36,454 nt of DNA from contig BFEA01000013.1 in the NCBI GenBank assembly GCA_003427395.1, positions 3,424,977 to 3,461,430 on the forward strand. Direction: 5' to 3'. Both the position numbers and the translations under genes were made by a program. Below are positions 19,065-27,560 of the stretch, in pieces. Each line of letters starts with the position of its first letter. Positions within the stretch are counted from its first letter, which is position 1. Below the pieces are notes generated by a model, which saw only the letters and a program-made list of their open reading frames with translations, had not been told where the DNA came from and did no database searches. Origin of the DNA: Chara braunii (Eukaryota > Streptophyta > Charophyceae > Charales > Characeae).

Positions 19065-19577
19065 AAATTAGTCAAGCTGGTTTCTCAACATGAGACAACC
19101 CCTACATGGGGTAAGCTGGTTGAGAAGTTCTGTTATCGACACATTGGGCATCAGAGCTTCGTCATTCGGGCCAACGAGTCTCCCACATCGAGGTACACGT
19201 TGGTGATCACTTATCACGTGAGAGATGCTGGGCAGGGAGTGAAGGGAACCACCTACNATCGGATTGCTGATTATATCTTCCGCAGGGAGANTTACTGGAG
19301 GGAACACTGGTTGCATGTGGTGTTTCCCCAGATCCCTTTTGCACCAGGTGGTGCCCTCTATGACTTTGACGGTTGTAACCNTAGACCGTTGAGCAGAGGT
19401 GGCAGCAAGGAAAAGAGGCGTCAAGNCAGGAGGATCAGGAGNGAGGTGGCCAGATCCGGTCTACCTATTACCACCTGTCTACAGAGGTCAGAGACGGATG
19501 AGTCACACCAGGAGCCTTGCTGTGTGAGCGATGTTGACCTAGGGGACTATTTTGACTGGGATACTCACAGGGACTGA
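19065..19577 (+). CDS. Unknown ORF-a of element A, longer copy 2
   Basis: Second copy of the ORF at 2954-3379. It reads through the position of the copy-1 stop and ends at TGA 19575-19577 after an acidic tail (DVDLGDYFDWDTHRD), so this is the more complete form, about 170 residues. Five N bases (19257, 19291, 19381, 19426, 19442) fall at sites where copy 1 has defined bases, suggesting mixed reads from several copies. Differences from copy 1 are mostly single substitutions. It has no ATG start and no known family. The AG of the possible splice acceptor seen in copy 1 is AA here. Confidence 0.45.
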   Translation, partial: KLVKLVSQHETTPTWGKLVEKFCYRHIGHQSFVIRANESPTSRYTLVITYHVRDAGQGVKGTTYXRIADYIFRREXYWREHWLHVVFPQIPFAPGGALYDFDGCNXRPLSRGGSKEKRRQXRRIRXEVARSGLPITTCLQRSETDESHQEPCCVSDVDLGDYFDWDTHRD

Positions 19578-19717
19578 GTACGCTTGAGTCTGGAGCAGGC
19601 CCAGAGCATCTTATGACATTGGTCACTGGAGTGAGATGCAGGCGGAAGGCTGCCCTACGACGAGTTGCTTATCTCTTGGCACGATATTTGCTTGAGGGAG
19701 ATTGATTCGAACATTAC

Positions 19718-20164
19718 ATGTCAAGAGGACCCAGGTCAGAGGAGGTAGTCGGCCCTTCAAGGGGGAAGGGACCAGTCCCATATCTTGGGGATGGCTACAA
19801 CCATTTGGTGGGAGCAGACTTCGTCATATAGGCTTTTCGGAAGCCTCTCTATGGAGACCGTTTTCCGGAGGTTTTGTATGACTACATCTACGGCAAGGGA
19901 CGGATCGAGATCTTGATCGGTGCCACTGGCAGCATTTCCCTCGCTGAGGAGTTGTACCTTCNGAGTGTTGNGGACGAGGAGATGGCTAGATGTATGGCAT
20001 ATATCAGCAAGATCGATCCTACGGCATCCTTTGACATCAGCTATGTGGTCCTAGAGTCGATGGCCACTCAGGTTCTCAATGACGAGGAGGATCAGCGTGT
20101 ACCAGATAAGGAGTCCCACATAGTCGAGCCCACTCAAGAGGGGGTTACCACTTGTCGTCATTGA
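19718..20164 (+). pseudogene. Unknown ORF-b of element A, copy 2
   Basis: Same layout as 3607-4056: an ATG, 37 codons, TAG at 19829-19831, then an open acidic helical stretch. A one-base insertion near 20146 changes the last residues and moves the stop to TGA 20162-20164. N bases at 19962 and 19971. The shared TAG argues that it existed before the copies split. Confidence 0.4.
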
Positions 20165-20365
20165 TTGAGGCTCGTATCTTTTAGTCACTGAGATGTACTA
20201 TGACATTATTATGATTTACCAATGACTGCAGCCCCTACTTTATGGCTGCTTCCTCCATTCTTTGTGTACTACTCTTCACTCTCGTGTCTCTGGTCATGCT
20301 CTTGCAGAGTCTGGTTTCTGTTTTTTTTGTCCTCTCAGTGTCTTTTGACTTATGATGCATGACCT

Positions 20366-20647
20366 GTAATGCATGGAATGTTTATGCATGAGATGAAAAG
20401 TTATTTATCACTCCTTATCATAACAGGTTACACTCAAGGCTACTTGAAGGACTCCTGGATAATAGGGATTCCGGTGACCTTGAGTCTAACCGTTATACGG
20501 GGTCAGGTAATGCATGGAATGTTTATGCATGAGATAACAAGTTATTTATCACTCCTTATCATAACAGGTTACACTCAAGGCTACTTGAAGGACTCCTGGA
20601 TAATAGGGATGTCGGTGACCTTGAGTCTAACTGTTATATGTGGTCAG
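20366..20647 (+). repeat. 141-bp tandem duplication in copy 2
   Basis: Two units starting GTAATGCATGGAATGTTTAT (20366 and 20507). Copy 1 has a single, slightly shorter unit from 4254. The unit length is a multiple of three and the frame across both units stays open, but coding is not convincing. Confidence 0.85.
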
Positions 20648-20833
20648 GTGCAGGCGATAAAACCGCACGCCTCACTCTAAGTCGTGTCGTCGCTGGCCGG
20701 AGGGATAATCCTAACTACTCGACTGTGTGACAAAGGCTGCTCGTGAATATATTTCTAATTTTCCCACAACTCTCCAAAATCCTGCGTGACAGCATGCCAG
20801 TCCACCAACCCACCGCACTCGGCCGGGGGGGGG

Positions 20834-21762
20834 GAGACATTGAACCAGGCCCTGAAACGGTGGGGGCACGACAGCGCGGCTGGTTGTGAAAACAACCTGG
20901 TTGCATATTCTAAGATCACCCCCCTTCCTCATTTCTTCAAACTTTTGAGGGAGAGATTTGTTGACCTTACGAGAGGCGTTAGAGCCTCTGATAAGTTACA
21001 GACCATCCACTCACAACAGTGGAGGAGTGCAAGAGCACTCAAGGGCGTCATGGACGACTTGGTAGCGGTCCCAGACCATGGGGTCACTGAGCCCCAGTTG
21101 GTCCAATTATTTTATCGTGCCATGCCAGAGCCCTTGCGCGGGCATTTCTTTTTGACAAGTCTCAACAGGCTGACATCACATATGATGTGATGAATAGAGA
21201 GGTGGTCATGTTCGAGTCGAAGTCCATACCAGTGTCCACTTTCTGGCACAAGAACTTGGATAAGGGGAAGAAGTGGAAACGTCGTACCATCTCTCGCCAA
21301 GTCAGGGCCAAGGATCACATGATCCTTACCTTAGAGGAAGGTGGTACAAACGAGGTCCCATATAGTCCGATCGAGTGGGACCTCGAGGACGAGGACAGTA
21401 GCGTGGGGCAGGGGAGGTCCTATGTTGTTGTCGCGGCTGGAGGGAGGCCGCAAGGTAGAGGAGGTGGCCAGGGCCAAAGGGGCCAGGCCACGGGAGGCCG
21501 GGAACCGGGCGCACAGGGGGTTGGCGGACAAGGGAACCGCCAAGTGGGAGGTAGGGGTCAAGGTCCCCCGCCGATTCGTCAGGGTTCTTGTCGGTCCCCG
21601 CAGCGAGGAGGTGGAAGGCCACCTCAAGGAGGATGGCACCCAGGCTTGCCGCAGGGCAGGCCCTGGGAAGATTTGGGCTTGGACCAGCGCGTATGGCAGC
21701 AACGCATGGACTTGGGTTAGTGTGTGTTTTGTGGTGACCCGGCCCATGTAATTAAATTTTGT
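20834..21762 (+). pseudogene. gag: gag of element B (5'-truncated, frameshifted)
   Basis: Capsid/nucleocapsid protein. Capsid-type sequence is clear (PHFFKLLRERFVDLTRG, then SDKLQTIHSQQWRSARAL, LVQLFYRAMPEPLRGHFF). A frameshift near 21145 moves the frame to the one used from 21187 (MNREVVMFESKSIP). A Gly/Gln/Arg-rich linker (about 21420-21680) leads to a zinc knuckle CX2CX4HX4C (CVFCGDPAHVIKFC) at 21721-21762, immediately preceded by an in-frame TAG (21718-21720). The N-terminal part of gag is missing at the junction with element A. Confidence 0.75.
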
Positions 21763-22772
21763 CCCAAGTATAGACAGGCCCGATGGGCTGCCCAAGAGTC
21801 AAAAGGCAGCCGCCAGTAGGGGTCGCAACTGCCCCTACTTCAAGGCCATGTGGGAAAGCAAGCGCGCGCATACATGAAACTCCCAAACCACATGAGCCTA
21901 TGGCAGAGGTTGCAGGCCCGTGCCTAGCTAGGTGTCTAGAGACTGCTTGTGTTAGCGTCGCTCTAGGCACGGCCCTCACAGGCGTGGTTGAGGAATTGAA
22001 GGAGAGAATGCCAGCCTGGGCCAAAATGAAGAAGGAGAGTAAGGGACAGCTAATCTTAGTTGATGTAGAAGTTTTCAGGAGTAGAGTAGGGGCCCGTATA
22101 AATTCAGGGGCTACCCGTAGTTACATTAGCCTTAGAGCGCTAAAAAAGTTAAGGCTAGGATTGAAAGTTTAAAAGTTGGCAGATCCCATAGTCAGTGTCC
22201 TTGAAGACAACCGCACAATGCGTGTTGAGGACTACGTAGAGGGAGTCCACTCGTATTTTCGCCTAGAGAAAGATGAAAAGGTGGAGAAAATTCTCCATTC
22301 CCTGACTCTCCTCGTGCAGGACGACCTTCCTTTTGACATGGTGTTAGGAATGGATTGGGGAGAGGCGGCACGGGCCACACTCCACTTGAGAGAGCATGAG
22401 TGTAGACTCCCTAGTCCATCAGTCGAGGTTAATACTGCCCGCCTATTTCATGTGTCAGGTGTAGACAACACCTTGGCACATTGCTGTCTCAGTGCTCCCG
22501 CGTTCGCGCGACTAGTGAAAAAGGAGCAGTTAGAGGATCAGGTCCTTGTAATATATATCAGACCTGTCATTGAGCCTAAGGAGGAAGTTAGTCCCACATA
22601 TCCAACCATTGCCAAGCTGTTCGAGGAGTTTAAAAACCTAACTGAGTCGCCGACAGGAGTGGTGTCGCGACCCATCCAACACAGGATAGAAATAGAACCT
22701 GGCAGTCGAACTCCTAAGGGAGCAATCTACAACATGTCCCCTAGAGAGTTAGAGAGCAATCAGTTGAACTAG
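21763..22772 (+). pseudogene. Protease and pre-RT region of element B, catalytic Asp lost
   Basis: Retropepsin-type domain. The active-site motif reads INSGATRSYIS, with Asn codon AAT at 22101-22103 where the family has Asp (DSGATRS). The flap/second motif PFDMVLGMDWG is at about 22333-22365. A TAA at 22170-22172 separates the two. The following pre-RT linker (IQHRIEIEPGSRTPKGAIYNMSP) is conserved and ends at TAG 22770-22772, just before the first RT strand. It cannot be an active protease as written. Confidence 0.78.
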
Positions 22773-23482
22773 CTCCTCGAGAAGGGTTGGATTAGGCCCA
22801 ATTCGTCTCCTTTTGGAGCACCTGTCTTGTTCGTCCCCAAGAAGGAAGGAGAACTGCGTATGTGTATAGACTATAGGGGTCTGAATGCGATCACAGTCAA
22901 GAATGTTGAACCACTGCCCAAAATAGACGATCTCTTAGATCGGGTGCAAGGTTGCAAGTATTTCTCTAAGATAGATTTGAAGTTCGGGTATCATCAGATA
23001 AAGGTCCACCCTGATGATCAGTACAAGACTGCGTTCCGGACTAGATATGGGCATTATGAGTTCATAGTGATGCCCTTTGGACGAACTAATGCGCCAACTA
23101 CATTTCAGCGTTGTATGAATGATCTATTCAGACCGTGGTTAGAAAAGTTTGTAGTGGTCAATTTAGATGATATATTAGTATTCAGCAGGACCCTCCAAGA
23201 GCATCAGGGTCATTTGAGGCAGGTCTTGGAGAAGCTAACTTCAAGATCAACCCGAAGAAGTGTGAGTGGGCCAAGACCCAGGTTTTGTACTTAGGCCACA
23301 TGTTAGACGGAGATGGCATTAAGCCAGAGGACAGCAAGATAGCGCCAATTAGAGACTGGCCGACGCCCCGCACGTTGCCTGAATTGCGGTCGTTGACACC
23401 CCGCACGTTGACTGAATTGCGGTCATTGACGCCCCGCACGTTAACTGAATTGCGGTCGTTTTTAGGCCTAGCTAATTACTAT
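22773..23482 (+). pseudogene. Reverse transcriptase of element B
   Basis: RT palm and fingers are well preserved: [68 protein letters not shown]. The catalytic box reads NLDD (23160-23171); both Asp are kept but the usual Tyr is Asn. A frameshift near 23235 shifts the rest (KCEWA-type region) to the frame used from 23285 ([11 protein letters not shown]). Thumb sequence continues to FLGLANYYRKFVRNF and is interrupted by an in-frame triplication at 23363-23461. Confidence 0.85.
23363..23461 (+). repeat. 33-bp in-frame triplication inside RT of element B
   Basis: Three contiguous 33-bp units (23363, 23396, 23429) each encode T-P-R-T-L-(P/T)-E-L-R-S-(L/F), placed just before FLGLANYY. The family has this block once, so 22 residues have been added without breaking the frame. 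Units differ at a few bases. Confidence 0.93.
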
Positions 23483-24205
23483 AGGAAGTTCGTGAGGAAC
23501 TTCTCCACTTTCGCCGCTCTCTTGCGCAGGTTGCTAAAGAAAAAGGCAATCTGGCAGTGGGATAAAGATTGTTTGTATGCGCCAAAGAAACTAAAGCGCG
23601 CGTTAATAGAGTATCCTGTCCTCAAGGTAGCAGATCCGTCCTTGCCATTTGTTGTCACCATGGACGCAAGCCAGTATGGTATAGGCGCCGTGTTACAGCA
23701 AGACGACGGCAATGGCTACAGACACGTAGAGTTCATGTCAGTGAGGATGTCCTTAGAGAAGGTAACCACCTCGATGTACGAGAGAGAACTCTACGCTCTC
23801 AGGCAGGCCTTAGAGCACTGGAAGCATTACCTGCTTGGGAGGCACTTCAAAGTATACTCGGACCACGAAACTCTTAGATGGTTGAAGACCCAGTCCAAGA
23901 TGACACCTAAGTTGACTAGGTGGGCCGCTAAGATAGACCAATACGACTTTGAGCTCAAACCGGTCAAAGGCAAGTACAATGTAGTTGCGACCGCTCTAAG
24001 TAGGAGATCTGACTACTTCAGAGCTATAGTACACTATCTGGACAGGCGTATGCGCAGGACCTTATCTATAGTGACCTCCTCAAGAGAGTTAAGGAGGCCC
24101 CAGAGAGCGAACCAGACTACCGCACTACTGAGGGACTTCTGCTTGAGAAGACTAATGTATTCGACCGCCTATGCATTCCCAAAAATGCAAAAATCTGTAG
24201 TCTGA
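23483..24205 (+). CDS. RNase H and connection domain of element B
   Basis: Pol segment in one open frame. RNase H catalytic residues are all present: Asp in VVTMDASQYGIGAVL (23663-23665), Glu in YERELYALRQAL (23786-23788) and Asp in VYSDHETLRWL (23861-23863). The usual tail motif DALSRR reads TALSRR. After about 24010 the sequence no longer matches the family and the frame stops at 24203-24205, before the integrase zinc domain. It is a domain of a polyprotein, not a free gene. Confidence 0.8.
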   Translation, partial: RKFVRNFSTFAALLRRLLKKKAIWQWDKDCLYAPKKLKRALIEYPVLKVADPSLPFVVTMDASQYGIGAVLQQDDGNGYRHVEFMSVRMSLEKVTTSMYERELYALRQALEHWKHYLLGRHFKVYSDHETLRWLKTQSKMTPKLTRWAAKIDQYDFELKPVKGKYNVVATALSRRSDYFRAIVHYLDRRMRRTLSIVTSSRELRRPQRANQTTALLRDFCLRRLMYSTAYAFPKMQKSVV

Positions 24206-25507
24206 TCTTAGGGGAACGACACAAAGGGATACTTTGGTTGGCAAAACACTATAGCCAATCTAACGCGTGCGAATACCTGGCCAGGAATGAAAGCTCACTG
24301 CATAGAATATGTTCGCAGTTGTAAAGTTTGCCAAAGGAACAAGACCACTACGTGTGCCCCTCTAGGTCTTTTCAAACCCTTGCCTATCACAGACCAACGT
24401 GGAGATTCAGTCTCCATTGACTTCATGGATGCCGGTGTCAAGAGTAGACACGGCAAGAGCCAAGTCATGGTCATTGTTGATAGATTCAGTAAATATGCAG
24501 TTTTTGTTCCTTTGCCTGCAAAGGCACGTACAGAGTTAGTCATTCAGAAGTTTTTTTATCATTGGATTAATGATCACGGGGTTCCGTTGTCTATAGTTAG
24601 TGATAGAGACACCAGATTCACGAGTCAGAACTGGCAGGAACTAATGAGAGTCTATGGATCAAAGTTGCTGATGTCATCTGGCCGTCAGATGAACAAGATC
24701 CTGCAACAAGTTCTGCGCATGTATATTAGACCTGATCAAGTCAATTGGGATGAGATGCTGCCCAAAGTAGCCAGCGCATACAATAACAGCGTGCATTTGT
24801 CTACATGTCGCACTCCCAACGAGTTACACAAGTCCTTTAGACCGCGCAAACCGTTTGAAGGACTGAACCGGGATCAGATTCACAGGTTGCCGCCCGGTAC
24901 CAGGGAGTTCGCGATACAGCACGAGAAAGAGCTAGCAGCTGTTGTTGAAAACCTCAGGAAGGCCCAGCACCGCATGATAGAACAGGCTAATAAGCACCGT
25001 CGCCCGTCGCAGTTTCAGGTAGGCGACCTGGTTTGGGTCAAGTCTAAAGAGTTCACACCTGAGGAGAACATCTCGCAGAAGTTACTGCCTGCATATAGAG
25101 GACCGTGGCCGGTTCTAGAAGTCAAGGGCGGGGAGGATGGACCGTCCTACACTATAGAAATTCCAGCACACCTCCACACCTGCCCTGTGTTCCATGCTTC
25201 AAAGCTGTTGCCGTGTGTCACAAGTCAACAGTTCCCTTCAAGAAGATCCATGATCCCTCCGGGTATGGATGGAAGATATGACATTGACGGCATTGTAGAT
25301 GAAGATGTGTTTAGGACAGGAGGTAGAGGTCGTCCACAGAAACAGTATAAAGTCCGGTTTGCTTATCAGGAACCGGAAGACGCCCGCTGGTTCACTAGAA
25401 CAGAACGTCTAGAAACAGCTTCCGACATAGTTAGAGCCTATGAGCGTGATAAGAAGGGTAAAGGTCCTGCCTTGGACTATGATATTCTCGAAGGACCTCG
25501 AATTTAG
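24206..25507 (+). pseudogene. Integrase with chromodomain of element B, catalytic Glu deleted
   Basis: From 24287 a 406-codon open frame. The N-terminal zinc domain keeps CKVCQRNK but the His part (about 24206-24290) is eroded. Core Asp residues are in VSIDFMDAG (24419-24421) and VSDRDTRF (24602-24604). After LLMSSGR the sequence jumps to QMNKILQQVLRMY at about 24684: roughly ten residues that carry the third catalytic residue (Glu) in this family are absent, without a frame change. The C-terminal barrel (FQVGDLVWVKSKEF, PAYRGPWPVLEV) is followed by a chromodomain-like end (DGIVDEDVFRTGGRGRPQKQ, YKVRFAYQEPEDARWFTRTE, ASDIVRAYE), which in chromoviruses targets histone marks. The stop is TAG 25505-25507. 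Confidence 0.85.
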
Positions 25508-26440
25508 GACGGCGGGAGTGAAACGGTTTTCACCTTTTGCAGTAGCAGATGCAGATCCCAGGGCTCGATCCCTAGTCCCCACCTTACCTATGTACAGTAC
25601 CTGTGTCGACCCGTAGAGTTGAACCCACGACCTGTGTATTTGTAACAGTTGATAGGCTGTCGTAGCGTCCATAGGTAGCCAGGGTTCGATCTGCAGGTCT
25701 GTCGAATAGAAGTCTTAGTGAGTTCCAGAAGTCTTAGCTGTAGTCCTTCTAGAAGGTCGACCAAGTGGGCAAGTGGTGGACCAACTGCAGTACGTTCGCA
25801 GTACGGAAGCGGTAGGATAACAGTGCGTCCCCAAGTAGTCAGCGGTGCAGTCCAGTCAGTCCCAATCCGGGCCAGCCAGTACCATGAGGGACTGTGTGCA
25901 CCATGGGCCGATGGAAAGGGGCAGACCAACGAGCTCCAGAAGTATAAATCAAGAGGCAGCGCCCAGCCATTCATTCATTCCTGCGTGAGCCATGCGGAAG
26001 CGCTGCCACAGCGACTTGTGCAAGGTCTGCAGTGAGCCCGGAGCTGAAGTGGGCGAGAGAGGAGCGTAGCATAGCGATAGGGTAGAGGCGGACACAGCCG
26101 CCATAGCTGTAGTTGAGGATTAGTGTGTGTGTGTGTGTGTGAGTGTTCAGAGAGTCGCGTGTGGAATATCCAGGGCGATCCAGTATATGCGAACTGAGAG
26201 TTGTTTGGGCGCTGAGTCGCCATAGCCATTGACAGTGAACTCGTATCTGGGTTGCCATATCTCTGAGTTCTGAGTGGGCGCATGTCGCCAGTCTGCTGCA
26301 CTACTGTTTGCATGCATGTAAAGTGTGAATGAAAGCCATTCTGATTGCACATCGGGATATACAACCCTTTTTTCCCCAGAGCTATGATGGACACACAACT
26401 TCTGTAAGTGTGCAATGCAGGGGTTGCTGGTCAAGTCAAT
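25508..26440 (+). repeat. Probable 3' LTR of element B
   Basis: The sequence directly after the integrase stop has purine-rich GGACGGCGGGAG followed by TGAAACGG (about 25519), a plausible polypurine tract and LTR start. It includes a TATA box at 25943 and a (GT)n tract at about 26121-26141. With no 5' LTR in the window the ends cannot be confirmed. I see no coding sequence in it. Confidence 0.45.
25943..25949 (+). promoter_or_regulatory. LTR core promoter TATA box (TATAAAT) of element B
   Basis: GAAGTATAAATCAAGAGGC has the plant TATA form, about 435 bases after the integrase stop, as expected for the U3/R boundary of a 3' LTR. A transcript starting about 30 bases later would read into the flanking DNA. 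Confidence 0.5.
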
Positions 26441-26444
26441 AGAC

Positions 26445-26780
26445 CATTTCATCAGATACCCCTAAAAGACATGGGTACGGGGAAATGCCTCTATGACAGT
26501 TGCGAAGCTTTGCAGAACACCCCTCTCGCCAATTAAACCTGGCATCTTTTGCATATACACCTAACGGGCCCTGGGCAACTTGTCCATATGCCCCCGTATT
26601 TCTGGTCGCTGTACCCCCAGATGGCAAAAGAAATGCACCTCCCCATGCAGCCCAGGGCCAGGGCATATAGTGAAATTGCCAATGACCAGGACAGGGGACG
26701 ATGCAGACGTTCGGGGGTTTCCACCGTACCCCTGTAATTTACAGGTATCCAACTAAATACCCCAACTTTCAGGGGAATTT
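26445..26780 (+). repeat. Island with CCCC/TGCCCC blocks about every 30 bp
   Basis: ACCCC, ATGCC, CACCCC and ATGCCCCC blocks recur near 26458, 26485, 26517, 26555, 26588 and 26612, then more loosely to about 26757. A similar island is at 33223-33430. There is no ORF worth naming. Confidence 0.4.
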
Positions 26781-26799
26781 CAACAGTTGTCCCTTTTTT

Positions 26800-27560
26800 T
26801 TAATCCCAGTCAATCTCAATCAATCAAAATCAATGACCCAATCAACTAATTACGAAATCAATAAACGAATCTCTCACTCCTGTGCCTTTTCCCATCATAC
26901 TTCAAGGTGAGCACATCAGCCAACAAACTACTTTAAAAAAAAAAAAAATCATCACGGCAGGGCCCGCTCCACATGCTCAATGCACCACCGATGTTCTCCC
27001 TCTCCACCATGATCCTCGGTCATTCAATCATTCAAGCACTCGAACAATCAATCAGATAAGTTCAACCTCTCGTAAACGATGCATCATTCAACCAATCAAT
27101 CAAATGTCTTTCGCACACTGCATATACATAACATATACTCATATACAGATATATACACAGATATATATTGTCACACTGTGAATCGGAGCGCAAAGGTGGA
27201 AAAAGACAAAACAAGAAAAGGAAAAGAAGGAAAGCCCCCTGTTCATCACCTCTTACGTACAAGGCCAGCCACGTGGATGACAGGTTGAGCGCTGGCTGCC
27301 CCCGTCCCCGTGTATCACAAGCACCCCCTTGCACGCAGCCAAAAGGCAAAGAGGTAAAGAAAAGGAGGAGGAAACCAAACCTGACAGGGAAAGAAAGCCT
27401 ATCAGTCGAACAAAGCAAATGACACATCCCACAGATAATCCAATCGCCACAAAGCAAATAACACATCCCACAGATCAACATACTTTTTCTTCTTTTTTTT
27501 TTTTTTTTTCGGCAATTTGTACCTTTTTTTCATTTTTTTCTTTTTCTTCTTTCTTTAACT
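26800..27560 (+). other. Gene-free stretch with ATCA-rich DNA and a poly-T tract
   Basis: It contains CAATCAATCA-rich blocks (about 26806-26870 and 27018-27106), an A-run at 26936-26948, a 22-bp direct repeat (CAAA-T-ACACATCCCACAGAT, near 27416 and 27454) and a T-rich tract at 27484-27560. No protein or RNA gene is recognised. Confidence 0.5.

Larger units (their letters stand above)
1..19065 (+). mobile_element. Element A: giant degenerate Ty3/gypsy LTR retrotransposon (5' end outside window)
   Basis: The order gag zinc knuckle, aspartic protease, RT, RNase H, integrase on the plus strand is that of Ty3/gypsy (Metaviridae). Positions 1-2954 match 16112-19065 without a difference where I compared them, at a constant offset of 16,111 bp. 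The natural reading is a 5' LTR (only its end is visible) and a 3' LTR, so one LTR plus the internal region is 16.1 kb and the full element exceeds 20 kb. Extra small ORFs lie before gag, and tandem repeats and an antisense ORF lie between pol and the 3' LTR. Every long domain is interrupted by stops or frameshifts, so it is non-autonomous today. The LTR call is inference: the outer LTR ends and target-site duplications cannot be seen, and I found no convincing primer-binding site. Confidence 0.72.
14400..19065 (+). repeat. 3' LTR of element A (left end not resolved)
   Basis: The right part (16112-19065) repeats 1-2954. To the left lie U3-like sequence with minisatellites and hairpins, a TATA box at 14965, a purine-rich start of R at about 14995 and pyrimidine-rich sequence before an AATAAG/T-rich stretch near 15279 that could be a polyadenylation region. 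If this is right, the transcript leader (U5) is about 3.7 kb of minisatellite. The left end at 14400 is a placeholder: the matching 5' end lies outside the window. It ends ...TTTTGCA at 19065. Confidence 0.5.
20823..26440 (+). mobile_element. Element B: 5'-truncated chromovirus (Ty3/gypsy)
   Basis: The plus-strand order gag, CCHC knuckle, protease, RT, RNase H, integrase, chromodomain, then a TATA-containing region, identifies a chromovirus with a probable 3' LTR. The left side starts inside gag directly after element A sequence and a G10 run (20824-20833), so the 5' LTR, leader and gag N terminus are missing. Several frame breaks and catalytic losses (protease Asp to Asn, integrase Glu deleted) show it is dead. 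The right end is not resolved and 26440 is an estimate. Confidence 0.78.

Noticed and set aside
25600-25690. Minus-strand tRNA-like sequence (GTGGGTTCAACTCTACG arm near 25612-25629)
   Set aside because: A T-arm-like stem can be drawn, but the anticodon and acceptor stems do not pair properly; at best a tRNA-derived fragment in the LTR.
27062-27481. 139-codon hydrophobic minus-strand frame
   Set aside because: Driven by ATCA- and A-rich repeats on the plus strand; no domain, and the repeated ICGMC(Y/H)LLC is a translation of a 22-bp DNA repeat.
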